A stretch of DNA of 64,000 bases, from contig NZ_CP031415.1 of assembly GCF_003367315.1 (NCBI RefSeq), positions 2,230,001 through 2,294,000 of the forward strand. The letters run 5' to 3'. Below the pieces are notes generated by a model. That model was not told the origin of the DNA. It worked only from the letters and a program-made list of their open reading frames with translations, and made no database searches. Origin of the DNA: Saccharospirillum mangrovi (lineage in GTDB: Bacteria > Pseudomonadota > Gammaproteobacteria > Pseudomonadales > Natronospirillaceae). Shown one piece after another: positions 46,141-54,975 of this stretch; positions within the stretch are counted from its first letter, which is position 1, and the number at the start of each line of letters is the position of its first letter. The translations under genes and the position numbers were made by a program.

Positions 46141-46578
46141 TCAGCGCTCGAAGCGCGTGCGGATGTGGTAATCCTTGTGCGGCCCGACCACCTGAAAACT
46201 GAGTTCAAACGCCTGTGCAGAATGGAACACAAAGCGACCGTCGTAGTGATCGGCAATGCACAGATGATGCGACGTCAGTTCCGAGGCGCGGTCGAAATCG
46301 AACGCCAGAAACAACGCCCCTGTGCTTACGCCATCGGCAAAATCGATCGCCAGGCCGGTGTCGGTACGTCGATAGGTGTAAGCGCGTTGGGCTTGAATGC
46401 GCTGGCCGTTGGCCGCGGGCCAGCTCAGGCGTTCGACAAAATCAAGATGGTTCGGTTGCGTAGCACTCGGCGAAAATTGCGCCTCGCCGTGCATCAACGG
46501 CTGATCGGTCACCCGGCGCTCTAGCCGCCAGGCTCCGGTGAAATAATTCAGAATATTGCTGGCAGCTACGTCAAACAT
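46141..46578 (-). CDS. DUF6314 family protein
   Basis: A 145-residue soluble protein with the pattern of DUF6314 lipocalin-like proteins: an N-terminal FTGAWRLERRVTDQ strand, a central LCIADHYDGRFVF and a C-terminal VVGPHKDYHIRTRFER. Function is unknown. A beta-barrel ligand-binding fold is inferred from the alternating pattern. It lies between katG and a small lipoprotein gene on the same strand. Confidence 0.7.
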   Translation of the reverse strand: MFDVAASNILNYFTGAWRLERRVTDQPLMHGEAQFSPSATQPNHLDFVERLSWPAANGQRIQAQRAYTYRRTDTGLAIDFADGVSTGALFLAFDFDRASELTSHHLCIADHYDGRFVFHSAQAFELSFQVVGPHKDYHIRTRFER

Positions 46579-46606
46579 TCGGGGCTTTTTTGCGCATTAA
46601 TTTTCA

Positions 46607-46990
46607 TCAATCCCGGCAATAACCATCGCCCGGTTCGACCTTCAAACAATTGGTTTTTTCAGCCAGCCATTTCATGCCGCTGCCAACGCCATCGGTCGCG
46701 AAAATAACGGCCGTTTCACCGTTCAAATCAAACCGAAGCTGATCGCCATCGGCAACCGCTGTGTATTGAACCGGCCCATCCAGATTCGCGATGGTCAGCT
46801 GAAACTGCTCCGGCCCGCCAGCGATATCCAGATAGGTGCCTTCCACGCCCCACCAGCGGCCTTGCCAGTTAGACAGCGAAGAAGTTTCCCGCTCACTGGA
46901 ACAGGCCGACACACCAGCCAACATCAAAACCACACAACCTAAACGCTGAACAAGCGATGCAGCCCATAGCGGTGAAATGGAGTTCAACAT
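46607..46990 (-). CDS. Small putative lipoprotein, unknown function
   Basis: A protein of about 127 residues with an N-terminal hydrophobic segment and a lipobox-like VSAC (Cys about residue 30), followed by a Ser-rich spacer and a single beta-rich domain (WQGRWWGVEGTYLDIAGG). It holds two further cysteines near the C-terminus that may form a disulfide. The ATG at 46990 is preferred over one six codons upstream, but neither has a strong ribosome binding site. No family was recognised. Confidence 0.6.
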   Translation of the reverse strand: MLNSISPLWAASLVQRLGCVVLMLAGVSACSSERETSSLSNWQGRWWGVEGTYLDIAGGPEQFQLTIANLDGPVQYTAVADGDQLRFDLNGETAVIFATDGVGSGMKWLAEKTNCLKVEPGDGYCRD

Positions 46991-47093
46991 CTTAGCGTCC
47001 GACCACACTGAAATTAAATGTGCGGGGATTGGATCACAGCCTTAGCTCGACGCCAAGCCGACGTCATTCACTGCGATGAAAACACACCGAACA

Positions 47094-47936
47094 TCAGCCT
47101 GGTATTTCCACAGCCGTACCAGACACCACAATGCCGCCAACCGGATTCACATCCATCCGAATCACACTCGGCCGCCCCATCGCAACGCCCTGGTGAATGG
47201 TCAATTGCCTGGGCAGCGGATTCAGCACACCCAGTTCGCGCAGATAACCACCCAATGCAGCAGCCGCAGCGCCCGTCGCCGGGTCTTCAACAACGCCGCC
47301 CACCGGAAACGGATTGCGCGCGTGGAATTGGGTGTCGGACTCGCGCCACACCAACTGCAAGGTGGTCAGGCCTTCCGCCAGCATCAGATTTTTCAGCGCG
47401 TCGAAATCGTAATCCAACCGATCCAGGCGGCGTTTCTCAGCAACCGCCAACACCAGATGCCAGGCGCCCGCATAGGCCTTTCTGGGTAGAATGGCAGTGT
47501 CCAGTTCATCGGCGCGCCAGCCAAGGTACTGCAACGCCTGGCTCAACACCGCGTCGGAAACCGGCTCGCTGCGAGGCTCAACTGAGGTCAAGGCGGCCGT
47601 GTAGCGGTCGGCCTGCGCCTGCACCTGAACACCAACGTCGCCGGCCTGGGTTGAAAACGTATAACGACCAGCACCGCTCAACTGCCCCAACACAACGCCC
47701 GAAGCGATGGTGGCGTGGCCGCAAAACGGCACTTCGGCTTCCGGGCTGAAATAACGCACCGTTCGCTTCGCACCTTGCGCCGGGGCAATAAAGGCGGTTT
47801 CTGAATAGCCAACATCGGCCGCCATCTGTTGCATCTCAGCGGCGCTGGGCAGGTGGTCGCCCACCCAGACGCCGGCAGGATTGCCGCCACTTGGCTCAGT
47901 CGTAAAGGCGGTATAGCGCTTCAATTGTCCGTTCAT
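47094..47936 (-). CDS. PhzF family isomerase/epimerase
   Basis: A 280-residue protein of the PhzF (PF02567) family with the diaminopimelate-epimerase-like double fold. Signatures are FTTEPSGGNPAGVWV at the N-terminus, GYSETAFIAPA with the catalytic Glu, PFCGHATIASG near residue 70 and DPATGAAAAALGGYL near residue 220. No phenazine genes are nearby, so it is a housekeeping-type member with unknown substrate. The ATG at 47936 is preceded by AGGA. It follows the DUF1127 gene on the same strand. Confidence 0.92.
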   Translation of the reverse strand: MNGQLKRYTAFTTEPSGGNPAGVWVGDHLPSAAEMQQMAADVGYSETAFIAPAQGAKRTVRYFSPEAEVPFCGHATIASGVVLGQLSGAGRYTFSTQAGDVGVQVQAQADRYTAALTSVEPRSEPVSDAVLSQALQYLGWRADELDTAILPRKAYAGAWHLVLAVAEKRRLDRLDYDFDALKNLMLAEGLTTLQLVWRESDTQFHARNPFPVGGVVEDPATGAAAAALGGYLRELGVLNPLPRQLTIHQGVAMGRPSVIRMDVNPVGGIVVSGTAVEIPG

Positions 47937-47973
47937 CACCGTTTTCCTGTTTTCAAACATGAAGGCCCGTCGT

Positions 47974-48222
47974 TCATTCCTTCCAAAATGGCTTACTCGC
48001 TTCGCGACGCAAGGTGCCCGGTGTCAGACCCAGGTCTTTCTCGATCCAGGTGACGTTCATCACAATCAGTTCAGTACGCAACCGGGAGCGGGATTCGTGA
48101 CGGCGAACCCAGTCTCTCAGTGTCGCCAGTGCCCGCTTCAAGCGTGCACCCAAGGCTTTGCGGGCAGCGCGTTCGGCGTCCAGAACGGCGTCGTTTTGGT
48201 GGTTAGTCAATACAGTGTTCAT
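47974..48222 (-). CDS. DUF1127 domain-containing small protein
   Basis: An 82-residue basic protein with the C-terminal DUF1127 (YjiS-like) motif: Trp/Arg-rich helices around LRDWVRRHESRSRLRTEL and the closing DLGLTPGTLRREASKPFWKE. In alphaproteobacteria such proteins bind RNA and affect phosphate and small-RNA turnover; the role here is unknown. The ATG follows GGAGG. It is divergent from a LysR regulator and upstream of phzF. Confidence 0.85.
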   Translation of the reverse strand: MNTVLTNHQNDAVLDAERAARKALGARLKRALATLRDWVRRHESRSRLRTELIVMNVTWIEKDLGLTPGTLRREASKPFWKE

Positions 48223-48329
48223 CGCCTTACCTCCAGAAAATATGAATTGAGATCAACCTGCGATTGCTATTAAAGTGCCCTACACTGGGTTTATCCATCA
48301 GTCTTTAATGAAGGGGGCGTTCGGAAAAC

Positions 48330-49268
48330 ATGAACATCAACCACATCAAGCTGGATAAGTTGCGCTCCTTTGTACTGGTCGCCGACGAAGGCAACCTGAC
48401 GCGCGCCGCCAAAAGCCGCCACAGCACGCCCTCGGCCGTCAGCGAGCATTTACGCCAGTTGGAAGAACAGTTCGGCGTAACCCTGTTCGACCGCTCCAGC
48501 CGTGGCATGGAACTGACGCCCGAAGGCCGCAAACTGTTGCCACCGGCGCGTCAGGCATTGCTGCAAATTGCCGAGCTGGACGAAATCGCCCGCTCGCTGC
48601 GCAGCGAGAAACCAACCACGCTGGTACTGGGGCTGAACGCGCCGCCGGAATATTTGAAAGTCGATCAATTGCTGCGCCGGGCGGCCAAAGAATTGCCCGA
48701 ATCGCAATTGGAATTGGTGACCAGCAGTTCCTACCTGATTGCCGACCAGGTGCGCGAAGGCAAGATGGACCTGGGTTTTATGTACGGCGATCCACTGCAC
48801 GAAGCCGTGGCGGCGGTGCGTCTGGCCGACATTGAATTCTGCATCGTGGCACCACCAGACACTCAGCTCACCACCCTGCCCACCAGCAGCGAAGAACGTC
48901 GGCAAATGCCGTGGATCTGGGCGTCGTGCAACTGCCCGGTATCGCGCATGATGCCCGGCATCATCGGTTGCGAACGCGAAGATGCCAAGGTGGTGTCATC
49001 GTCCGAAGACGAACACGTAACACTGTCGATGATTCGTGCGGGCCTGGGATTCGGTGTGGTGGAAAAGGAATTGGCACAGCATTGGGAACAACGCGGCAGC
49101 GTGCGCATTCTGGCCGATCCACCCATCATTGCCGGCCTGAATTTGGTGGTACGGCGCGACCGACTGGAACGACGCCCGCTGGCGGCGGTAATCGAGCTGG
49201 CAAAACGGTTATGGATGGACCCGGCTCCGGCCTCGAACAAAACCGAATCGGTGTTGGAATCGGCGTAA
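48330..49268 (+). CDS. LysR family transcriptional regulator
   Basis: A 312-residue regulator with an N-terminal winged helix-turn-helix (LDKLRSFVLVADEGNLTRAA, then TPSAVSEHLRQLEEQFG) and a C-terminal LysR substrate-binding domain (about 90-300). It is divergent from the DUF1127/phzF pair, with a 107-base gap, so it probably controls that pair and itself. An IS3 element is inserted 28 bases after its stop codon, separating it from its probable terminator. Confidence 0.92.
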   Translation: MNINHIKLDKLRSFVLVADEGNLTRAAKSRHSTPSAVSEHLRQLEEQFGVTLFDRSSRGMELTPEGRKLLPPARQALLQIAELDEIARSLRSEKPTTLVLGLNAPPEYLKVDQLLRRAAKELPESQLELVTSSSYLIADQVREGKMDLGFMYGDPLHEAVAAVRLADIEFCIVAPPDTQLTTLPTSSEERRQMPWIWASCNCPVSRMMPGIIGCEREDAKVVSSSEDEHVTLSMIRAGLGFGVVEKELAQHWEQRGSVRILADPPIIAGLNLVVRRDRLERRPLAAVIELAKRLWMDPAPASNKTESVLESA

Positions 49269-49328
49269 GTATTCACGACCGCGTTCAAGAAGCCGGTGAC
49301 CCGTCCTAAAATACGTTGACGGTTTTAA

Positions 49329-50105
49329 TCAAGCCAGTTGCGCCCAGCAACTGGCTTTTTTATGCACTTCATCCGGCGTTTTCATACCCAGACTCAAGTG
49401 CGGCCTTAACCGGTTGTACGCCCTGATCGATTGCTCCACCAAGACCCCCAGCTCTTCAAAAGTGTTGCAGCGCTCAACCAAAAACTCTTGCTTGAGGATG
49501 CCATTCACTCGCTCCGCCAGCGCGTTTTGATAGCAGTCGTACCCGTCCGTCATTGACGGCTTGACCTCATACCGCCGCAACACCGCTTGATAGACCGCCG
49601 AACAGTACTGCACACCCCGGTCCGAGTGGTGGATCAATGGATGAGCATACATCCTCTGGCGCAGCGCTCGGGTTAACGCCTTCACCGTGTCCGTCGCCTT
49701 CATCTCTCGGCTCAGTTCGTGGCCCATAATGCGCCGCGAGAAGGCGTCGGTGACCAGCGACAGGTAATGCACGCCTTCTCGACTCTCCAGGTAGGTGATG
49801 TCGGCGACAAACGCCTGTTCTGGACGACTCCAGCGTTGGTTGTTGTAGAGGTTTGGGTGTCTTTTCAGCCAGTGACGACTGTCTGTGGTTTTGGTGTAGC
49901 GGCGCTTTGGGCGGATGAGCAGGCGCTGTTGGCGCAGATAATCAAATAAGCCATCCCGACCTAACTTGATGCCCAATCGCTCCCAGTCGGCCTGCAGTAA
50001 GTGATACAGCTTACGCGTGCCCAGTCGCGGTAGCTGTCGCCGCACGTCTTGAACCAGCGTCAGCACCGGCTGTAATTCGGCCTGGCGCCGTCGGTGCCGC
50101 TGCAC
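49329..50105 (-). CDS. IS3-family transposase OrfB (DDE catalytic part)
   Basis: The catalytic half of the transposase, with an IS3-type helix-turn-helix upstream part and an rve (PF00665) integrase core. The acidic triad is Asp in VADITYLE, Asp in HHSDRGVQY and Glu in NALAERVNG. The coding frame is open upstream of the listed GTG to about 50213 and is entered by -1 frameshifting from orfA, so the active product is an OrfAB fusion. No stop or deletion interrupts it. The last codons overlap a terminator hairpin (49331-49361). Confidence 0.93.
   Translation of the reverse strand: MQRHRRRQAELQPVLTLVQDVRRQLPRLGTRKLYHLLQADWERLGIKLGRDGLFDYLRQQRLLIRPKRRYTKTTDSRHWLKRHPNLYNNQRWSRPEQAFVADITYLESREGVHYLSLVTDAFSRRIMGHELSREMKATDTVKALTRALRQRMYAHPLIHHSDRGVQYCSAVYQAVLRRYEVKPSMTDGYDCYQNALAERVNGILKQEFLVERCNTFEELGVLVEQSIRAYNRLRPHLSLGMKTPDEVHKKASCWAQLA
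49331..49361 (+). terminator. Plus-strand terminator at the IS left end
   Basis: AAGCCAGTTGC (49331-49341) pairs perfectly with GCAACTGGCTT (49347-49357) and is followed by T on the plus strand. It lies inside the IS, over the end of orfB, and can stop transcripts entering from the LysR gene. Confidence 0.8.
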
Positions 50106-50161
50106 ACGCTGATAGAGGCCTTGCCGGGAGCAACCAAAGAGCGCGCACGTCCGGCTCAGGC

Positions 50162-50554
50162 TTACTTTGCCCTGCGCTTGAAGGCGTCGCGCTCCTTGGC
50201 TAAATACTTTTTTCGCAGTTCGGTCCCATGCTCTTCATCCATGATGGTGATCATTTCATTGAGGACCAGGTTGCGCGTGCGCTCGTCATCCAGCTCTTTT
50301 TCCAGACGCTTGATGCGTTGCTCGGGGGTTTCTTTTGAGGGGGGCATGGCGGCACTCCTCGTCTGTGTCCAGTCGCGTTGGCCGTGCTTGCACAGCCAGA
50401 CTAGCACAGTGCTGCGCCCCTGAATGCCATAGCGATCTTGCGCCTGTTTGTAGGTGAGTTCGCCTTTTTCGACTTGCTCGACGACAGCCAGTTTAAAGCC
50501 GAGGTTGTAATCACGCTGTGTGCGCTTCTTACGGGTGATAGTTGGCTTATCCAT
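50162..50554 (-). CDS. IS3-family transposase OrfA with -1 frameshift site
   Basis: A 130-residue DNA-binding protein with an IS3 OrfA helix-turn-helix (YNLGFKLAVVEQVEKGELTY, then QDRYGIQGRSTVLVWL) and a C-terminal coiled coil (about residues 80-120). The heptamer AAAAAAG, in phase A-AAA-AAG, lies at 50207-50213 near its 3' end. Slippage there moves ribosomes into the orfB frame. Confidence 0.92.
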   Translation of the reverse strand: MDKPTITRKKRTQRDYNLGFKLAVVEQVEKGELTYKQAQDRYGIQGRSTVLVWLCKHGQRDWTQTRSAAMPPSKETPEQRIKRLEKELDDERTRNLVLNEMITIMDEEHGTELRKKYLAKERDAFKRRAK

Positions 50555-50602
50555 ACGTTGCTCCTGTGGGTGTCAACGTATTTCAGGACGGGTCACGGCC
50601 AT

Positions 50603-50635
50603 AAAAAAAGCACGCTCAATGGGCGTGCTTTTTTA
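50603..50635. terminator. Terminator for the 150-residue lipoprotein gene (probably bidirectional)
   Basis: GCACGC (50610-50615) and GCGTGC (50623-50628), flanked by A-tract and T-tract, form an efficient terminator in both directions. Before the IS inserted, it probably also ended LysR transcripts. Confidence 0.88.
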
Positions 50636-50651
50636 TTTTGTCGACCGCCGG

Positions 50652-51104
50652 TTACTTCAGAATCGGTACCGGCACCCAGTCGTTGCCTTCTTGGTACAAC
50701 ACACCCAGACGGCACCCTTCGTTATAGCTGAAGGTACTGTGCACGTAGTAGTCGCGCGGCTCCGTTAAATTGACGGCGATATCGACATCGCAGGTGTAAT
50801 TGCCCATATCGTAGTCGGCAATCACGGTGACATCGGTGTCGAGTGGCAACTGCGTTTTATAAACCACCATCTGTGATGTTTCTTCAAACACCTCACCCAC
50901 AATGAAGCGGGGTTTCAGATCGCCGTGCTGGACTTTGTAGTCCAGAAATCCGGACGTTTTTGAGGTTCTGTCAACGAAATAAACATCCGTACTGGCGACG
51001 CCTTCCACGGGAACGTAAGGCGGTCGCAAGATGGCACAGGCCGAGAGCAATGACGCTAAAACAACAAGAGAGAGGGATCGGGTTAGGGTAGACAACTTAG
51101 ACAT
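50652..51104 (-). CDS. Putative lipoprotein, unknown function
   Basis: A 150-residue exported protein with a hydrophobic N-terminus and the lipobox LSAC (Cys near residue 23). The mature part is a single domain rich in Val, Thr and Tyr with alternating beta strands, and two cysteines that may pair (YTCDVDI and EGCRLG). No family was recognised. It is a single-gene unit closed by a strong terminator. Confidence 0.65.
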   Translation of the reverse strand: MSKLSTLTRSLSLVVLASLLSACAILRPPYVPVEGVASTDVYFVDRTSKTSGFLDYKVQHGDLKPRFIVGEVFEETSQMVVYKTQLPLDTDVTVIADYDMGNYTCDVDIAVNLTEPRDYYVHSTFSYNEGCRLGVLYQEGNDWVPVPILK

Positions 51105-51250
51105 CGAGTTTCCTTATGGCTTATTGGTTTTTTTCCAGAACGCCCTATCGAGCGGCGCGACTCCATCAGTCGTAAGGTTGGTGCGATGATGCTTCGAACA
51201 CCGCACCGACCGTCGATCATAGAGGGAAGAACCAACCATGCCCACCTCTG

Positions 51251-51274
51251 AACGCCAGTTTATGAACCGGCGTT
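51251..51274 (-). terminator. Hairpin downstream of ohr
   Basis: AACGCCAGTT (51251-51260) and AACCGGCGTT (51265-51274) form a 10-bp stem with one mismatch on this strand (a G-U pair in the minus-strand RNA) and a TATG loop, 22 bases after the ohr stop. It lacks a T-tract, so it is a possible terminator or RNA-stabilising hairpin. Confidence 0.45.
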
Positions 51275-51295
51275 AGGCCCTCAATCCGCTGCTCT

Positions 51296-51721
51296 TCAGG
51301 CAACCGCCAGACTGACGTCGATATTGCCGCGGGTGGCGTTGGAATACGGGCACACCACGTGTGCGCGGTTCACCAGATCCTGCACTTTTTCAGCGGGCAG
51401 ATTCGGTACACGAATGGTCAAAGCCACTTCGATGCCGAAACCGGTCGGAATGCCACCAATGCCCACGCGCGCGCTGACGGTGGTTTCGGCCGGCAGTACC
51501 AGTTTGTCTTGCGCGGCCACGAACTTCAGAGCACCCAGGAAACAAGCGGAATAACCGCAGGCAAACAGCTGTTCCGGGTTGGTGCCAGCACCACCCGCGC
51601 CACCCAGTTCTTTAGGTGTAGACAACGCTACGTCCAATACCCGGTCAGAGCTGATGGAACGGCCATCACGGCCGCCAGTGGCAGTGGCTTCGGCGTTATA
51701 CAGTACGTGTTCGATTGACAT
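51296..51721 (-). CDS. ohr: Ohr family organic hydroperoxide resistance protein
   Basis: A 141-residue OsmC-fold thiol peroxidase that reduces organic hydroperoxides. The catalytic pair is Cys60 (YSACFLGAL) and Cys124 (HVVCPYSNATRGN), with the Ohr-type TNPEQLFACGYSACF motif. Length is standard. It is divergent from an AraC-type regulator (124 bases apart). The usual OhrR MarR-type regulator is not adjacent. Confidence 0.93.
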   Translation of the reverse strand: MSIEHVLYNAEATATGGRDGRSISSDRVLDVALSTPKELGGAGGAGTNPEQLFACGYSACFLGALKFVAAQDKLVLPAETTVSARVGIGGIPTGFGIEVALTIRVPNLPAEKVQDLVNRAHVVCPYSNATRGNIDVSLAVA

Positions 51722-51844
51722 TTTATGGCCTCCGGGCGGTTTGCCCTGCGTTGAATGAGGTTGCCATTCTAAGGCGGTGAAAATACTATTGGTGATATAT
51801 AGTTCTTATTTCTTAACTTTTAGTATTTTTCGCGAGACACCACC

Positions 51845-52669
51845 ATGGCCGACCGCCTGGAAGCCCTACTCAACCGCTTTAACGTCCACGCCAGCCTGTT
51901 TCACTCCGGCCGGGTGTGTGGCGCCCATACCCTGCCCGTCAGCGACGGCCTCGGGCAGTTGCACCTCATCAAGTCCGGGCGGCTAAAAGTTCAGCACGAT
52001 GATTTGCCCGAGCTGGACATTCGCGAGCCCAGCCTGCTGCTCTACCCGCGCAGCCGCAGCCGGCGGTTTATTACCCACGACGACGAGCCGGCCGAACTGG
52101 TGTGTGCCGATCTGCACTTTGAAGGCGGTACCAGCAACCCGCTGACCGATGCGTTGCCTGCGGTCAGTCTGATTCCACTGTCGAGCCTGTTTGGCTCCGA
52201 TGCGTTGTTGAGTTTGCTGTTTGAAGAGGCGTTCGATGAGCGCTGCGGACGCCAGGCACTGATCAGCCGATTGTTTGAAGCGGTGATGATTCAGGTGCTG
52301 CGTTATTTGATGGAAGGCGAGGCACTTAACAGCGGCATGTTGGCGGGCATGGCGCACCCGAAGTTGCGACATGCGTTGATCGCCATGCACGAAGCGCCGG
52401 CGCAGCCTTGGTCGTTAGACAGCCTGTCGGAGCAGGCGCGGATGTCGCGTAGCGTGTTTGCCAATGCGTTCAAAGACGTCGTGGGTATGACCATGGGAGC
52501 CTATTTGCAAAGTTGGCGCATTCGGCTGGCGCAGCAATCGTTGCGCAAAGATCGGTCGTTGGCGGCCATCGCCAACGAAGTGGGTTACAGCGGTGAGGCG
52601 GCGCTGTCGCGCGCGTTCAAAGTGCAATGCGGAATGTCGCCCCGGGAGTGGCGCCGCAGTTTGGGTTGA
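51845..52669 (+). CDS. AraC family regulator with cupin sensor domain
   Basis: A 274-residue regulator with an N-terminal AraC-type cupin (cupin_6) domain (about 1-165) and two C-terminal helix-turn-helix motifs (about 175-270). The second motif shows LAAIANEVGYSGEAALSRAFK. The ATG at 51845 starts MADRLEALLNRF, and the ribosome binding site is weak. It is divergent from ohr and may regulate it or its own downstream neighbours. The ligand is unknown. Confidence 0.9.
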   Translation: MADRLEALLNRFNVHASLFHSGRVCGAHTLPVSDGLGQLHLIKSGRLKVQHDDLPELDIREPSLLLYPRSRSRRFITHDDEPAELVCADLHFEGGTSNPLTDALPAVSLIPLSSLFGSDALLSLLFEEAFDERCGRQALISRLFEAVMIQVLRYLMEGEALNSGMLAGMAHPKLRHALIAMHEAPAQPWSLDSLSEQARMSRSVFANAFKDVVGMTMGAYLQSWRIRLAQQSLRKDRSLAAIANEVGYSGEAALSRAFKVQCGMSPREWRRSLG

Positions 52670-52676
52670 TAACGGC

Positions 52677-53075
52677 TCAGAGTTCCTCAAGCCGACGCTG
52701 GATAACGGCGTAGGAATGATGAATCAGTTCCGTTAACGCCTCTTCATCCGGCTCGGCACCCGGCCGAACTTTCACATGCCGCATCATCTTGCCGGTGCCT
52801 TCGAGCAGTTTGTGTGGGTCATCCAATTCCGCTCCGCGAAAAAAGCCGATGTTGAGGTGCGCGGTGTAAACGGCCACGTAAGCAAAAGCCGCCTCACCGA
52901 CACAGGCGGTTGCCATGCCATCGTGCATGATTTCCAACACATCGGGGCCGCACTGACGCACCACCGCGAACCAGTGTCGCGCCAATTCACCCAGACGCCC
53001 TTCCCGACTGCCCAGCCATTCCTCAACGGCTTGGTCTTGCTCAACGGCATTATTCAAGGTGAACAAGGGTGACAT
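52677..53075 (-). CDS. DUF1801 domain-containing protein
   Basis: A 132-residue soluble protein of the DUF1801 (PF08818, YdhG-like) family. Motifs include the central ATACVGEAAFAYVAVYTAHLNIGFFRG and KLLEGTGKMMRHVKV segments typical of the family. The function is not known; some members resemble iron chaperone fold proteins. It is convergent with the AraC gene and lies just downstream of the iminopeptidase gene on the same strand, so the two may be co-transcribed. Confidence 0.8.
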   Translation of the reverse strand: MSPLFTLNNAVEQDQAVEEWLGSREGRLGELARHWFAVVRQCGPDVLEIMHDGMATACVGEAAFAYVAVYTAHLNIGFFRGAELDDPHKLLEGTGKMMRHVKVRPGAEPDEEALTELIHHSYAVIQRRLEEL

Positions 53076-53092
53076 GGGTTTAGCCTCCGTCG

Positions 53093-54088
<996 letters not shown>

Positions 54089-54122
54089 CTAACACGTCAC
54101 TCAAATCGTTTATGCCAAGCTG

Positions 54123-54656
54123 TCACGCCGGATGTAAAGTTAAAAACTCAGCCCGGTCGATCGCATAGATGTCGCAGAGTTTACCAGCCACTTCCTGCTG
54201 ATTGAGGAAGGTCTCACCCACACGCTGCGCCAGCTTTTTCGAGGCCTGGTTATCGGGATGAATCAGGCTAATCAACTGGTTGAGCTGCAATTCATCAAAG
54301 GCCCATCGCATTGACACCAACGCCGCTTCAAAAGCATAACCCCGGCCCCAGAAATCGGGGGCTATACCCCAACCAATTTCAATACCTGGCCAACCCGGCA
54401 AATTGAGCAACCCAACCCGGCCAACAAAACGTCCACTGTATTTTTCTTCCACCAACCAGAGACCGTAGCCGAGCAACTGCCAGTGTCCGAGGATAGTCGC
54501 CATCACCCGCCAGCTTTCGACGGAATCAATCGGTACGCCCTGGCCGAGATAACGCACAAAATCGGCATTGGCGTTCAAGGTTGCAAAGTTATCAGCATCG
54601 GCCTGAGTAAAGGCACGCATGCGCAAACGTTCGGTTTCGAGGACAGGAATATCCAT
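54123..54656 (-). CDS. GNAT family N-acetyltransferase
   Basis: A 177-residue acetyltransferase of the RimJ/RimL-like GNAT branch: LETERLRMRAFTQADADNFA at the N-terminus, FVGRVGLLNLPGWPGIEIGWGI as the central strand pair, and the acetyl-CoA loop near GRGYAFEAAL. The substrate is not predictable. The ATG at 54656 fits the family better than one ten codons upstream. It lies in the same direction as the iminopeptidase gene. Confidence 0.88.
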   Translation of the reverse strand: MDIPVLETERLRMRAFTQADADNFATLNANADFVRYLGQGVPIDSVESWRVMATILGHWQLLGYGLWLVEEKYSGRFVGRVGLLNLPGWPGIEIGWGIAPDFWGRGYAFEAALVSMRWAFDELQLNQLISLIHPDNQASKKLAQRVGETFLNQQEVAGKLCDIYAIDRAEFLTLHPA

Positions 54657-54720
54657 GCTTGTCTTCCCGGGCGGATTTAATGGCATCAGCGCATCATAAC
54701 GCTTATCCCTGCGGTTTTAT

Positions 54721-54975
54721 TCAGATAAGCCCTTGCAGTGCGACGAATTTATCCAGCAGTTCATCATCAGTCTCAATATGTTGCGGGTCGGGCACAATGC
54801 AGCGGCTGATCGGGCACACCGCCTGGCAAGTCGGTTCGTCGTAATGGCCTTTGCATTCGGTGCAGCGGGCCGGATCGATTTCGTATATCACCGCTGCGAA
54901 AACGATGGCCGAATTCGGGCATTCCGGTTCGCACATATCGCAATTGGTGCAACGCTCGGTAATCAACAACGCCAT
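54721..54975 (-). CDS. yfhL: YfhL family 4Fe-4S dicluster ferredoxin
   Basis: An 84-residue ferredoxin with two cysteine sets: CTNCDMCEPECPN at the N-terminus and CTECKGHYDEPTCQAVCPISRC in the second half, with the extended loop typical of the YfhL type. Its start codon overlaps the trhP stop by one base (TGATG), so the two are translationally coupled. In E. coli TrhP (YegQ) needs iron-sulfur support for tRNA hydroxylation, and this coupling suggests YfhL supplies electrons or clusters to it. Confidence 0.92.
   Translation of the reverse strand: MALLITERCTNCDMCEPECPNSAIVFAAVIYEIDPARCTECKGHYDEPTCQAVCPISRCIVPDPQHIETDDELLDKFVALQGLI

Larger units (their letters stand above)
49297..50595 (-). mobile_element. 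IS3-family insertion sequence, 1299 bp, apparently complete
   Basis: The ends are 24-base imperfect inverted repeats (49297-49320 and 50572-50595, one mismatch), starting TGACCCGTCCT as read inward. The element is flanked by a 3-base direct repeat CGG (49294-49296 and 50596-50598), as IS3-group elements generate. It contains orfA and orfB in the -1 relation with a slippery AAAAAAG. Insertion lies between the LysR stop codon and the terminator at 50603-50635. Confidence 0.95.

Noticed and set aside
47094-47936. PhzF as evidence of a phenazine cluster
   Set aside because: No other phz gene is present; PhzF-family proteins are widespread outside phenazine synthesis.
51229-51267. 12-codon frame MPTSERQFMNRR near the ohr hairpin
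   Set aside because: Too short and on the strand opposite to both neighbouring genes. It is probably chance over the hairpin.
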